This document shows, piece by piece, positions 1 to 10,032 of a stretch of DNA of 63,547 nucleotides (positions are counted from its first letter, which is position 1; every line of letters starts with the position of its first letter). Location of the stretch: positions 1 through 63,547 of the forward strand of contig CATEYX010000055.1 in NCBI GenBank assembly GCA_949511925.1. The letters are read 5' to 3'. The translations under genes were made by a program, and so were the position numbers. The notes under the pieces were generated by a model that was not told where the DNA came from, searched no databases, and saw only the letters and a program-made list of their open reading frames with translations. The DNA is from Cryomorphaceae bacterium. GTDB taxonomy: Bacteria > Bacteroidota > Bacteroidia > Flavobacteriales > BACL11.

Positions 1-971
1 CCATTCCCAGAAAGGTTAGCCGCTTCAAAGTCATCAGAAAAATCAAGTGTATTACACACAGGGAAAATACATGATAAACTATCATTTACATTACAAGTAG
101 CACAATAATTAAGTGCTAAAGGATCTAAACATCCAGGGTATAAACATGAACCGTCATCAAATATAGCCAAAGGGTCATAATTTGAAGCAAACGGATCAGT
201 ACATCCTGCAGTACAAGTAGAATTTAAATTAAGATTCTGAGTGCCAGGAGCACCACCAGAAGCAACAACAAGAGCTACACCAGCAGAATCTAATGATAAA
301 GTCCAAGAAACTTCACCTTGCCATGCACCACCATCACAAGAAAGTATATAGCAACCATCAGGAATACAGAAGTTTTCTAACCCTGTAGAACCTGATAAAA
401 TAGTTCCAGTTGCAACAACATTACCTGAAAGATCAGATAAATTCCATACATTTCCGTTCCAACCATCTCCATAAGAATCCACCATGTCTAAAGTTAATGC
501 GTTATCCGCACAACCATAAGCACATGATCCGTCATCAAATGATGCTAGAGGATCGTAATTAGTTGCTGTAGGGTCTGTACAACCAGAAGTACAAATTACG
601 TTGATTGAAATGATATCAACACCAGACAGCCCGGTAATAAGACCTCCTGAACCATAAACGGTTCCAGCAGAGTCAATAATTTGATAAGTACCACCATTCC
701 AACCATCACCCCAAGAGTCATACAACTCCATAGCGTAACAGCCGTCAGCGACATCTACCCAATTGTCAATGGCAACACCATTGAGTGAGTAATAACCAGC
801 AAGAGTCGAATCTACCGTAGAACCAGCGTTGTCGACTAACGACCAACTGATTTCACCAGCAAACGATCCACCAGTTACTTGGACATTTACCCATGTAGCA
901 GAAACTGTAGACACTGAAAGTGCTAAAGCTGCTAGAAAGGTAAACATCATTTTACTAAACTTGTTTTTCAT
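1..971 (-). CDS. Secreted Cys-repeat surface protein, N-terminal part (runs off the left edge)
   Basis: The frame reads leftward from an ATG at 971-969 and is open to the window edge, giving 323 codons without a stop. Residues 1-26 form a signal peptide (MKNKFSKMMF, a hydrophobic stretch, then an SVSTVSAT-like cleavage region). The mature part has two motifs common in secreted proteins of marine Bacteroidetes. One is SWGDGWNGG / SYGDGWNGN, seen twice. The other is a Cys-bracketed calcium-binding-like motif of the form GCTDPxAxNYDPLAxFDDGSC, seen twice, with a third variant beginning GCLDPLALNY. The last visible residues (DFSDDFEAANLSGNG) look like the start of another extracellular beta-domain. 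The missing C terminus probably carries a T9SS sorting domain, but that is inference. The gene is divergent from the adhesin at 1497. Its function is not known. Confidence 0.8.
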   Translation of the reverse strand, partial: MKNKFSKMMFTFLAALALSVSTVSATWVNVQVTGGSFAGEISWSLVDNAGSTVDSTLAGYYSLNGVAIDNWVDVADGCYAMELYDSWGDGWNGGTYQIIDSAGTVYGSGGLITGLSGVDIISINVICTSGCTDPTATNYDPLASFDDGSCAYGCADNALTLDMVDSYGDGWNGNVWNLSDLSGNVVATGTILSGSTGLENFCIPDGCYILSCDGGAWQGEVSWTLSLDSAGVALVVASGGAPGTQNLNLNSTCTAGCTDPFASNYDPLAIFDDGSCLYPGCLDPLALNYCATCNVNDSLSCIFPVCNTLDFSDDFEAANLSGN

Positions 972-1496
972 AATACATGTTTTAATTATTAAATTGGTTA
1001 ATTATATGTAAAAAGCCACTATGCTGGGGCACAATGACTGAGTTACCGAAAATGAAATACGCGAAAAACCCACACCAATATAGGCGTGAATTCTGAACCA
1101 GTTTAACCTGATAAAAATAGTTTTTCGTCATAATTTTTCTTTGTTTTTGTCGTAAAACAAGACTGTAAACATAATAATTTTTTCTTACAAATCGAATTTT
1201 ATTGCATTAAAATTTGAGTTATTAACATGCTTTTATTAATAAAAGAAGCCAATAAATACTTTCACAAATTATTACGAATACTGAATGCTATTAGTTTCAA
1301 AATAAGGTGTTAATTCACAAAGAACTAATACAAAGAATAACTAACACATTATATATATAGGCGCAGCCACCAATAAAAATTTTAAATATTTACGCAATTT
1401 AATACTAATTTCATTCGTAAAATTGAGAATTGATAAAAAATTTAGGATAATGATAGTTTTTGTATATTTGCCACCTTACAATAAATAAATAAGAAT
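972..1496. other. Divergent intergenic region, 525 bp
   Basis: This spacer separates two divergently transcribed surface-protein genes and must hold both promoters. Only the -7 element for the right-hand gene (1463-1470) is clear. No RNA gene, convincing hairpin terminator or conserved ORF was seen on either strand. It is very AT-rich from about 1130 onward. Confidence 0.5.
1463..1470 (+). promoter_or_regulatory. -7 element TATATTTG for the SprB-repeat adhesin gene
   Basis: TATATTTG matches the Bacteroidetes -7 consensus TAnnTTTG exactly. It lies 26 bases upstream of the ATG at 1497, leaving a short leader. No good -33 TTTG was found at the expected distance, so only the -7 box is claimed. 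Confidence 0.55.
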
Positions 1497-4400
1497 ATGA
1501 ATAAATTTCTACTTCTACTTACTGCTACAATCTACTTAAGTGCAACTGCTATAGCACAGATACCAAATAATCTTTTAGTAAATACTATAAACCCAACAGA
1601 TGTTGATTTAAGCTGGGACGATAGCGGACCTAGTCCTTGCTCGTCAAATTATGGTTTTAGATACAAAGAATCTACGGCATCAAGCTGGACAAATCCAGGC
1701 GGAACAATTACTAATACTGGAGGTACACAATTTTATAACTTAAATGGATTAACGGATTTAACAACTTATAATTGGAAAGTTAAATGTGGAGGGGCATGGG
1801 AGAACGGACCTGACTTTACAACAACCTCCTCTTGTTCTAATATTATATCACAAAATAATACAGGATTCTCAAACGTTTACGGCTATGGTAATAATAACCA
1901 AACAATAGACACATTAGTAATTACAAACTTATCTAATTGCCCCCTTAATATTAGACCAGAATTTATTATTTCTCACCAAGACTCAGCAATAGAACAAGGT
2001 GATTTATCAATAAAGTGGTGGAATACAAATATAGGGACAGGAATTTGGTCAACAATTCAATATAGTATAAATGCTAATGGAGAGGCTATTGGTTTCTGGA
2101 ATTATCCAGCCTCAACTGATTCAACTGGACTAACATTAAATATAGCTCAAAGTAGTCCATTGATAATTAGAGTTCATTTTAATAATGCAAATAATAATCC
2201 AAATACAAATTTAGCACCACTTGGGAACTACTTAGCAACGTGGAATACACAAGAAGTTGACGCTTCAGGAAATTTTATTCAAACTTTAGCTACTAACAAC
2301 ATTCCATTAGCCCTTGTTGATTGTTCAATTTGGTTAGTTGATAGTACCAGCTTTACAAACAGCGCATGTATTGGTGTTGCCGGAGGAACAGCTTCTATTT
2401 TATCAGTAACTAACGGTACTGGACAATATAATTACACCTGGAGTGATGGACAAAATACAGCAACAGCTACTGGTTTATCTCCCGGAACGTATACATGTAT
2501 AGTGGAGGATGCCAATTGGGGATGTGGTGAGCAAAAAAGTTTCACCATAGCTCAGGCAGACTCTCTAAATGCATCTTTAACAGGAACTAACATTACTTGT
2601 AGTGGCCTTACTGATGGTACTCTAGCGGCAATAGCAACAGGAGGTTCAGCATCATACAAATATCAATGGACCCCAACATTAGCTCCGAGTCCAAATCAAT
2701 CTGGATTAAGCGCATCACTCTATACTTTAACACTAATTGACATAACTTGTGGAGGCTATGTCACTGCAAATTTTAACATAACAGAGCCTGACCCTTTACA
2801 ACATAACACTATTAGTTCTCAGAATTTTTCTTGTGACAGTTTAAATTGCACAGGAGGTATTAACTTAAACTTATCAGGAGGAAATGCACCATATTCTATT
2901 TCTTGGAGTAATGGTGATTCATTAGCAGTAAGAAACAATTTATGTGCTGGAACTTATACAATAACAGTTAATGATTCAAACTCTTGCCCGCCTTTAGCTA
3001 TTACTAGAACAATTAGCAATACCCCTAGTACTCCATCTATAACTATTCTACCAACAGATAATTTTTCATGCGACACTAGTATTTGTAATGGCGAAATAAA
3101 TATCACAGAAAATCCCGGAGCAACACCTTACACCTATTTATGGAATAATAGTAATACAAATACTAACCTATCTGGATTATGTTCCAGTTCAAATTCTGTT
3201 GTTGTTACCGATACAAATTCATGTATTTTTGACACATCAGGGATAATAATAAATTTTAATTCTTCTTCATTACCAGAGTTAACGATAACAGGAAACAATG
3301 TGAGTTGTAGCAATGCTGGAGATGGAAGTGCTATTATTTCTTCAATATCTAATTTATCATATTGCCCTTCAGGACCTGGTACACCAGACTATTCAAATAT
3401 TGAGCTAGTGCGCTTGGTTGGTGATGGAGATTCTATTGTTAATAATACAGCAAATCTTGCTGACACATATGAAGACTATACCTCACAATTCACAACCCTA
3501 ACACCTAATCAAATTTATTCTCTAGATATAGTTTTGGGAGTTTACAACCCTTTAGGTACTGGATGGTTTTCAGGTGCTAAGGCTTATATTGATTGGAATA
3601 TTGATGGTGATTTTGATGATATTGGGGAGGAAATAGGAGTAATATCAAATCAAGATAATACAATCCCAACTCAAGCTACTTTATCATTCACAGTCCCAAG
3701 TAATATGATCTCAGGACCAACAAGACTTAGAGTAGTTTCTCAATTCGATAATGATGTATTTGGAGCATGTGAAGACGGAGTCTTTGATATGATAAACTTT
3801 ATATTCACAGACCCGACCTATGGTGCAACTGAAGATTATACTGTAGTAATCAGCGGTTCTATTCCACCTACTTATTTATGGAGTAATGGTGCAACTACAC
3901 AGCAAATAACTGGATTATCTGCAGGAATTTATTCTTGTATACTAACTGATAATAATGGATGTAGTAATACAGATACAATTGAAATTTTGGAAGCTGCACC
4001 AATAACAGTTTCGAGTTCCATTACAGACATTGACTGTAACGGATTAAATAATGGTACAGTAACATTATCTATAACAGGAGGAACTTCACCTTATACTATT
4101 AATTGGAATGGATCTGACACTAACGCATTATATAGCGGACAACATAATTATACAATAACAGATAATAATGGTTGTATATTCTCTGATTCAATTCTTATTT
4201 TTGAACCAGCAGTAATGACCTTAACATCATTAATCTCAAATAACATAACCTGTTATAATGATTCTGACGGATCAATTGACTTAATTGTAAGTGGTGGTAG
4301 CGGTACGTATTCCTACTCTTGGAGTAATGGTGCTATAACTCAAAATTTATCAAATATTTCTGATGGACAATATCTAGTCACAGTTACTGACACCAATAAC

Positions 4401-7400
4401 TGCATACTTAATGACACAATAATAATTTATGAGCCTGATAGTTTATCAATTACCATTGACAACATAACTGACCAAACAAGTTGCTCTCCTGTTAATGGAA
4501 GTATTAGTATATCCACAACCGGAGGAACCAATCCATATTCATTCTCTTGGAGCAATGGAGAAACTACTGAAGATATCACATCTCTTACAGCAAACACATA
4601 TATCCTATCATTATATGACAACAATAGCTGTTTCGCTCAAGACACATTTGTAATAACTTCTTTAACAGCTCCAATAATATTATCTTTGGATAGCAGTAAT
4701 TATAATGGATCTTCAATTTCATGTAACAATTCTAATGATGGATACTTAGTTGCCAATACAAGTGGCGGTTCAGGAAGTTTATCAGTATTATGGAGTAATG
4801 GAAGTACAAGTGATACTATTATTAATTTATCCGAAGGATTATACAGTGTAACTGTTAGTGATAGTGCCAACTGCTCATATTCAGATAGCATTTACATTTA
4901 TGAGCCACAAGCAATATCAGTATATCGACAAGCAGGGCAAGGAAATTGTGCATCCCTAAATCAAAACATAGCAATAACACTAGTTATAACCGGAGGAACT
5001 CCGGGCTATTTAGCCAATTGGTACGGAATTAATCCTGATTCATTAATACTTGACTCTACTTACTCATATACTATAACAGATACAAATAATTGTTATATCA
5101 CAGATACATTTACCCTTAGCTTAGCGGCTCCATTAACTATGTTAGGTAGCAAAACTGATGTAGGATGTTATGCTGATAGTACAGGAACTGCTTCTTTTCA
5201 AATTACTGGTGGAACTCTACCTTATTCCTTCACATGGAGCAATGGCGATACATCAACTATAGCTCAAAATCTTCCAGCAGGATCCTTCACATGTACCGTG
5301 TCAGATTATAATGGCTGTAGTATTAGTGATTCAATAATTATTAGTGAACCAAGCCTTTCATTATCTACTACGTTAAGTGTAATTGATCCTATCAATTGCT
5401 ATGGAGACAATGGAACTGCAAATATAGCTGTTACCGGAGGAGTTTCGCCATACAACCTATTGTGGTCAAACTTACTGACAGATACTATCTCTATTGATAC
5501 ATTAGCAACAAACTTAATAGTAGGCTTTACCTATTGCACAATTAAAGACGACAATAACTGTATTCTTAGGGATTCTATATTTATTAATGAGAATGATAGC
5601 CTTTACACTATAAACACTATATCTGATTACAATAATTATTCTGTTTCATGTAATGGACTAAATGATGGATCAATTAACATTTCAATTATTGGAGGATTTG
5701 GACCCTTTAATACAAAATGGAATAATATAAATGACTCTACTTATATTGATAGTTTATCTCAAGGAACATACACTTTAGAAATTGAGGATTCTTTAGGGTG
5801 TCAATTTAATATGCTGGTAACAATTACTGAGCCAAGTCAAATAAACATGATAAAAACACATGAAGATGCTAGCTGTCATGGATATAATGATGGATCATTA
5901 TCTTTCTCTATAGCTGGAGGGCTTCCCTCATACTCTATCTCAGGAGCAACAATTAATCCATCAGTAAATTCAGATACTGTATCGATTGATAGTGTATACG
6001 CTAGCACGCAAATTTTTACAATAATTGATCAAAATAACTGTATTTATATTGACAGTATTATAATCTCAGAACCCTCTGCTATTTTTGCCCATACGACTTT
6101 ATCCAATTTTAATGGTGTAAATGTTAGTTGCAAAGGGCAAAGTAATGGATTTATAATTCTTGATTCAATATCAAATGGTATTGTACCATATAATTTTTAT
6201 TGGTCAGATGCTAATGGAGTCTCTTTAATCAATTTTCCAGTTAACGATTCTTTATCAGTTGGAAATTATTCCTTAACTATATCGGACGGTTCAGCTTGTC
6301 CGCCCTTAGTTCAAGATTTCTTTATTACAGAGCCAAATTTCGGATTAATCTCACATATTGATTCTTTTAATGTAACATGTTATAATGATTGCAATGGAAC
6401 ATTGATTCCAACATCATTTGATGGAACACCTCCATATAACTTCACTTGGACTTACCCAAATGGATTAATAGATGTTAATGATACTATCAATGACCTATGT
6501 CCGGGAAATTATGACTTATTAGTTACAGATGCCAATGGATGTAATAATATTCTTAGTTCATCTATTACTGAACCATCTCCTATCTCAATTCAACTTTCAA
6601 CTCTCAATAATGTTAGTGTTTATGGTAATAATGATGGAGCTATATCTGTACAAGCAAATGGCGGAAATGGAAACTTCACTTATTCATGGAGTAATGGAGG
6701 AAATACTGACTCAATATTTAATTTAACAGCAGGAATATATAATGTTATGATGGTTGATACATTAGGGTGTTCAGACTCTTCTGTTTATTTGATTACTGAA
6801 CCTTTAGCTCTAACTCTTAACTTTAACAGCTTAAATAGCAACCTATCAACTAGTTGTTATGACAGTTGTAACGGATCAATTTACATCAATCCTTTATTTT
6901 CTCCTTTAGCAACATTTACAACTTACTGGAATGGTCCAAATGGATTTAGCTCAACAGATGAAGATATATTTAATTTATGTGCAGGAGTATATAATTTATC
7001 AGTCATATCTGGTGGGGATTCAACACACTATATTTTTGATGTAACTCAACCAAATGAGCTTGAAGTTTCTATATACACAGACAGTATTCTATGTTATAAT
7101 AGTAATGCTTTATTAACAGCCTATACTTATGGGGGAACATTACCTTATTCATTTACATGGAGTGATAGTACTTCAAATATCAGTACAATACTAAGTGCAG
7201 GAATTCATAATATACAAATAACAGATGCAAATGGCTGTATAGTTAGGGATACTACTACATTATTAAACCCTGACACAATGATTATAACAACTGCAATTTC
7301 AAATATTAGTTGTTACAATGGTTCAGATGGAATTATTAACTTATTAGTAAGTCAAGGGGCTCCTCCATACATATTTTCAGTAAATAATGGAATAAGTTAC

Positions 7401-8417
7401 CAAAGCAATAATAACTTTATGGGCCTATCTTCTGGAAATTATACTATTAAGATAATGGATAGTAATAACTGTTCGGAAAATACAAATATCACTATTGATA
7501 ATCCTTTACCCTTCACAGCAACAATAGATATATTAAATTCAACTAGTGTTAGTTGTTACGGATTATGTGATGCGACACCAATCTTCTTAACTACAAATGC
7601 TATTGGGAGTGTAACACAAGATTGGGGTGTTAATAATGCAACACCTTTATGTGCTGGGACTTACAGCTGTTCATTAACAGACGGGAATGGATGCATTACA
7701 ACAGTAAATAATATTACAATTAGCCAACCTGACCCACTTGTTTTAACTTTTTCTAATGAAGATACTACTACTTGTAATAATAATGGAGATGATGGTTTGG
7801 CTCAAGCAACTATTCAGGGAGGTACAGGTTCTTATGATTTCTTATGGTCAAATGGGGAGATCACTCAATCTATTTCAAATCTTATTCCTGGGATATATAA
7901 TGTAAATATTACAGATGTAAATGGATGTTCAATATCTGACGATATAACAATCATAAATAATCCTACACCATTTTTAATTGGAATAACATATAATTCTAAT
8001 ATTCTAAGTGCAGACTTATCTAGTGGAGGAGTGCCAAATTCATATATTTGGAACACAGGTGAAATAACTCAGAATATTTCACCAATCTCAAATGGCCAAT
8101 ATTGGGTTATTGCTGAAAGTGCCTTAGGCTGCATTTCTGACACAGCATTTAATAATGTAAATGATCTAATTAGTGGTACAACAAGTATTCAATCCACTAA
8201 ACTCAAAATTTTTCCAAATCCAACATCAGGATTAATAAATATTTATTCAGATGATAAAATAACTGAATTATCAATCGTTAACAATATTGGAGAAGAAGTA
8301 CTATTTAAAAATATAACTACATCAAAATTAGACATTTCACATCTTCCAAGTGGAATATATTTTATACGTTTAAAAGTAAATAATCAAATAGTAAATCATA
8401 AAATATTACTTCAATAA
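1497..8417 (+). CDS. Giant SprB-repeat cell-surface adhesin with type A T9SS sorting domain (2306 aa)
   Basis: Predicted T9SS-exported surface adhesin of the SprB-repeat class, related to the mobile gliding adhesin SprB. The signal peptide ends near residue 20 (ATAIA/Q). Residues 22-115 look like a fibronectin type III domain, and 116-277 is an unassigned beta-rich region. From about 278 to 2200 there are 22 to 23 repeats of roughly 75-85 residues. Their pattern is C..G..DG, then GG(T/S)xPYxxxWSNG, L.aGxYxxxVxDxNxC, ending in EP. A GEVED-like domain (about 622-790, with AYIDWNIDGDFDD and RLRVVSQFDND) sits inside the fifth repeat. Residues 2237-2306 form a type A C-terminal sorting domain (KIFPNPTSG, then LPSGIYFIRL). 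Repeat 17 has lost its first Cys (NNVSVYG for NVSCYG) but keeps its partner LGC. No SprF-type partner gene is adjacent. Exact adhesive target unknown. Confidence 0.88.
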   Translation: MNKFLLLLTATIYLSATAIAQIPNNLLVNTINPTDVDLSWDDSGPSPCSSNYGFRYKESTASSWTNPGGTITNTGGTQFYNLNGLTDLTTYNWKVKCGGAWENGPDFTTTSSCSNIISQNNTGFSNVYGYGNNNQTIDTLVITNLSNCPLNIRPEFIISHQDSAIEQGDLSIKWWNTNIGTGIWSTIQYSINANGEAIGFWNYPASTDSTGLTLNIAQSSPLIIRVHFNNANNNPNTNLAPLGNYLATWNTQEVDASGNFIQTLATNNIPLALVDCSIWLVDSTSFTNSACIGVAGGTASILSVTNGTGQYNYTWSDGQNTATATGLSPGTYTCIVEDANWGCGEQKSFTIAQADSLNASLTGTNITCSGLTDGTLAAIATGGSASYKYQWTPTLAPSPNQSGLSASLYTLTLIDITCGGYVTANFNITEPDPLQHNTISSQNFSCDSLNCTGGINLNLSGGNAPYSISWSNGDSLAVRNNLCAGTYTITVNDSNSCPPLAITRTISNTPSTPSITILPTDNFSCDTSICNGEINITENPGATPYTYLWNNSNTNTNLSGLCSSSNSVVVTDTNSCIFDTSGIIINFNSSSLPELTITGNNVSCSNAGDGSAIISSISNLSYCPSGPGTPDYSNIELVRLVGDGDSIVNNTANLADTYEDYTSQFTTLTPNQIYSLDIVLGVYNPLGTGWFSGAKAYIDWNIDGDFDDIGEEIGVISNQDNTIPTQATLSFTVPSNMISGPTRLRVVSQFDNDVFGACEDGVFDMINFIFTDPTYGATEDYTVVISGSIPPTYLWSNGATTQQITGLSAGIYSCILTDNNGCSNTDTIEILEAAPITVSSSITDIDCNGLNNGTVTLSITGGTSPYTINWNGSDTNALYSGQHNYTITDNNGCIFSDSILIFEPAVMTLTSLISNNITCYNDSDGSIDLIVSGGSGTYSYSWSNGAITQNLSNISDGQYLVTVTDTNNCILNDTIIIYEPDSLSITIDNITDQTSCSPVNGSISISTTGGTNPYSFSWSNGETTEDITSLTANTYILSLYDNNSCFAQDTFVITSLTAPIILSLDSSNYNGSSISCNNSNDGYLVANTSGGSGSLSVLWSNGSTSDTIINLSEGLYSVTVSDSANCSYSDSIYIYEPQAISVYRQAGQGNCASLNQNIAITLVITGGTPGYLANWYGINPDSLILDSTYSYTITDTNNCYITDTFTLSLAAPLTMLGSKTDVGCYADSTGTASFQITGGTLPYSFTWSNGDTSTIAQNLPAGSFTCTVSDYNGCSISDSIIISEPSLSLSTTLSVIDPINCYGDNGTANIAVTGGVSPYNLLWSNLLTDTISIDTLATNLIVGFTYCTIKDDNNCILRDSIFINENDSLYTINTISDYNNYSVSCNGLNDGSINISIIGGFGPFNTKWNNINDSTYIDSLSQGTYTLEIEDSLGCQFNMLVTITEPSQINMIKTHEDASCHGYNDGSLSFSIAGGLPSYSISGATINPSVNSDTVSIDSVYASTQIFTIIDQNNCIYIDSIIISEPSAIFAHTTLSNFNGVNVSCKGQSNGFIILDSISNGIVPYNFYWSDANGVSLINFPVNDSLSVGNYSLTISDGSACPPLVQDFFITEPNFGLISHIDSFNVTCYNDCNGTLIPTSFDGTPPYNFTWTYPNGLIDVNDTINDLCPGNYDLLVTDANGCNNILSSSITEPSPISIQLSTLNNVSVYGNNDGAISVQANGGNGNFTYSWSNGGNTDSIFNLTAGIYNVMMVDTLGCSDSSVYLITEPLALTLNFNSLNSNLSTSCYDSCNGSIYINPLFSPLATFTTYWNGPNGFSSTDEDIFNLCAGVYNLSVISGGDSTHYIFDVTQPNELEVSIYTDSILCYNSNALLTAYTYGGTLPYSFTWSDSTSNISTILSAGIHNIQITDANGCIVRDTTTLLNPDTMIITTAISNISCYNGSDGIINLLVSQGAPPYIFSVNNGISYQSNNNFMGLSSGNYTIKIMDSNNCSENTNITIDNPLPFTATIDILNSTSVSCYGLCDATPIFLTTNAIGSVTQDWGVNNATPLCAGTYSCSLTDGNGCITTVNNITISQPDPLVLTFSNEDTTTCNNNGDDGLAQATIQGGTGSYDFLWSNGEITQSISNLIPGIYNVNITDVNGCSISDDITIINNPTPFLIGITYNSNILSADLSSGGVPNSYIWNTGEITQNISPISNGQYWVIAESALGCISDTAFNNVNDLISGTTSIQSTKLKIFPNPTSGLINIYSDDKITELSIVNNIGEEVLFKNITTSKLDISHLPSGIYFIRLKVNNQIVNHKILLQ

Positions 8418-8457
8418 TTTTTCATACTTTGCAATCGAAATAGAAAACTATACAAAA

Positions 8458-10032
8458 ATGATAAAAAAGACTCTTTACCTATTAGTAATTACACTAGTAA
8501 CTTTCACATCTGGCATTACTGCAAGTAACTTAGACTCAACACTATACAATTCTAATCTTAAAGCATTTACATGGGAACCAATTTCAGATGTAAAAGATAT
8601 TTTACAATATGAAAACCCTAAAAATTTAACTAAACGAGCTATTGACCAGTCAAAGTTAGCGGAAGTACATTATTCTAGTGCAGTAGAATTAATGAAAAAG
8701 AAAGAATACACTTCTGCTATCAATGAATTCAAAAGCGCAATGAAAAGGTATAAAAGAGCTAAACTAAGTGATGATGGATTAAATTTCATTAGAGTTAACA
8801 TGGCATTATGCTATGCTAACTCAGGAAACAATGAAGATATCGCTCTTAGTAAACGTTTCTTGAACCTAGTTACTTCTAAAATATATTCTAATAGCAATTG
8901 GACATATAATACTGCTATAGCTCACTATAAAATTGGAAATTTTTCTGAAGCAGCATCATTCCTTAGTTCGATTATCAGAAAAGATGAATTTGATTTCCAA
9001 TCATATGTAACACTTGAAGATATATATAGAAACTCTGGAAATGAAAAAGATGCTGATAAAGTGATTGAGAGAATGGAAACAGCTAAGGCTAAACTAATCG
9101 CACAGAATCAAAAATCAAAACCATCTAAAAAACAAAAAACAAAAAAAGAAAAAAATAAAAAATTCATCCCTAAAGGAGAGCGTCCAGACATAAAAAATCT
9201 TAAAATCCAAAGTAAAGATGATCATCTTCAATATAATAAAGTTGACAGAATTAACGATAGAAGTATGATTCAAATTCAAGAAGGAATTGGAGAATACAAC
9301 CTTGGTGTAAAAGCTTTGAGCAACAAAGAATATACAACTGCACAGGTGCATCTTAAGAATACTGAAAAGAAATTAAAAAGAGGAAAAATAAATGATGATG
9401 GATTAAACTTTACAAGAGGAAACTTAGCTATTGCTTTCTTAGCAAGTGGAGAAAAAAGAGGAATAGGGCAATCTAAAAGACATCTAGGAAAGTTAACTCC
9501 TAAAATATATAAAGACAGAAAGTGGACCTATAACCTAGCAGTTGCTCATTATACTTTTGCAACTAATTCAAGAGGAGCAACAAAGTCAGAGTATATGAGC
9601 AAAGCAATAAAACTATTTAAAACAGTTATTAAAACAGATAGGTTATTTCTTCCTGCTCATGAAAATTTAATCTACATATTTAAAGAAATAGATGAGGATA
9701 GTAAAGCAATTAGAGCACAACAGAACTATGAAAAATGTAGAAATGAACTAATAAAATCATTTAGCAGACAAGATCAAGTAGCACTTGGTATGAGTGATTT
9801 ACACATTTTTAGAGTGAAACTTGGTACATTTGGAGAATATAACACGCCAGCAACTTTATTTGATGAAGATGAGCTAATAACAATTCCTATTAATGAAAAT
9901 AATACTACCTATATAGCAGGGATGTTTTATAACCTTGAGGATGCAATTAAATATCAGAAAAGAATGTTGCGAAAGGGATATGAAAATGCACTAATAATAG
10001 CATATAAAAATGGCAATGAAATAGAGTTTTAA
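8458..10032 (+). CDS. Secreted TPR-repeat protein with duplicated core and SPOR-like C terminus (524 aa)
   Basis: The signal peptide spans about residues 1-22 (MIKKTLYLLVITLVTF). The core is an internal duplication: residues about 65-205 and 280-425 share the pattern KKEYTSA / NKEYTTA, then DDGLNFxRxNxA, SKRFL / SKRHL and KIYxxxxWTYNxAxAHY, which are TPR-like helical repeats. A Lys-rich linker near 205-232 (KPSKKQKTKKEKNKK) separates the copies. Residues about 447-524 resemble a SPOR domain: FRVKLGTF, then YIAGMFYNLEDA, then GYENALIIAYKNG. SPOR domains usually bind peptidoglycan, so the protein may sit in the periplasm on the wall. It lies 40 bp after the SprB-like gene on the same strand, probably co-transcribed, which suggests a helper role for that adhesin; this is inference. 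Its stop overlaps the convergent gene by 4 bp. Confidence 0.72.
   Translation: MIKKTLYLLVITLVTFTSGITASNLDSTLYNSNLKAFTWEPISDVKDILQYENPKNLTKRAIDQSKLAEVHYSSAVELMKKKEYTSAINEFKSAMKRYKRAKLSDDGLNFIRVNMALCYANSGNNEDIALSKRFLNLVTSKIYSNSNWTYNTAIAHYKIGNFSEAASFLSSIIRKDEFDFQSYVTLEDIYRNSGNEKDADKVIERMETAKAKLIAQNQKSKPSKKQKTKKEKNKKFIPKGERPDIKNLKIQSKDDHLQYNKVDRINDRSMIQIQEGIGEYNLGVKALSNKEYTTAQVHLKNTEKKLKRGKINDDGLNFTRGNLAIAFLASGEKRGIGQSKRHLGKLTPKIYKDRKWTYNLAVAHYTFATNSRGATKSEYMSKAIKLFKTVIKTDRLFLPAHENLIYIFKEIDEDSKAIRAQQNYEKCRNELIKSFSRQDQVALGMSDLHIFRVKLGTFGEYNTPATLFDEDELITIPINENNTTYIAGMFYNLEDAIKYQKRMLRKGYENALIIAYKNGNEIEF

Noticed and set aside
1078..1110. TPP-riboswitch-like fragments (GAACC, AACCTGA) in the divergent spacer
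   Set aside because: Order and spacing do not match the THI box, and neither neighbour is a thiamine gene.
2330..8160. Regular repeat spacing as a possible CRISPR or tandem DNA repeat
   Set aside because: The repeats are protein-level SprB domains in one open frame; the DNA copies are highly diverged.
8418..8457. A separate promoter (TACTTTG) between the adhesin and the TPR gene
   Set aside because: The box lacks one base of TAnnTTTG and has no -33 partner; co-transcription over 40 bp is simpler.
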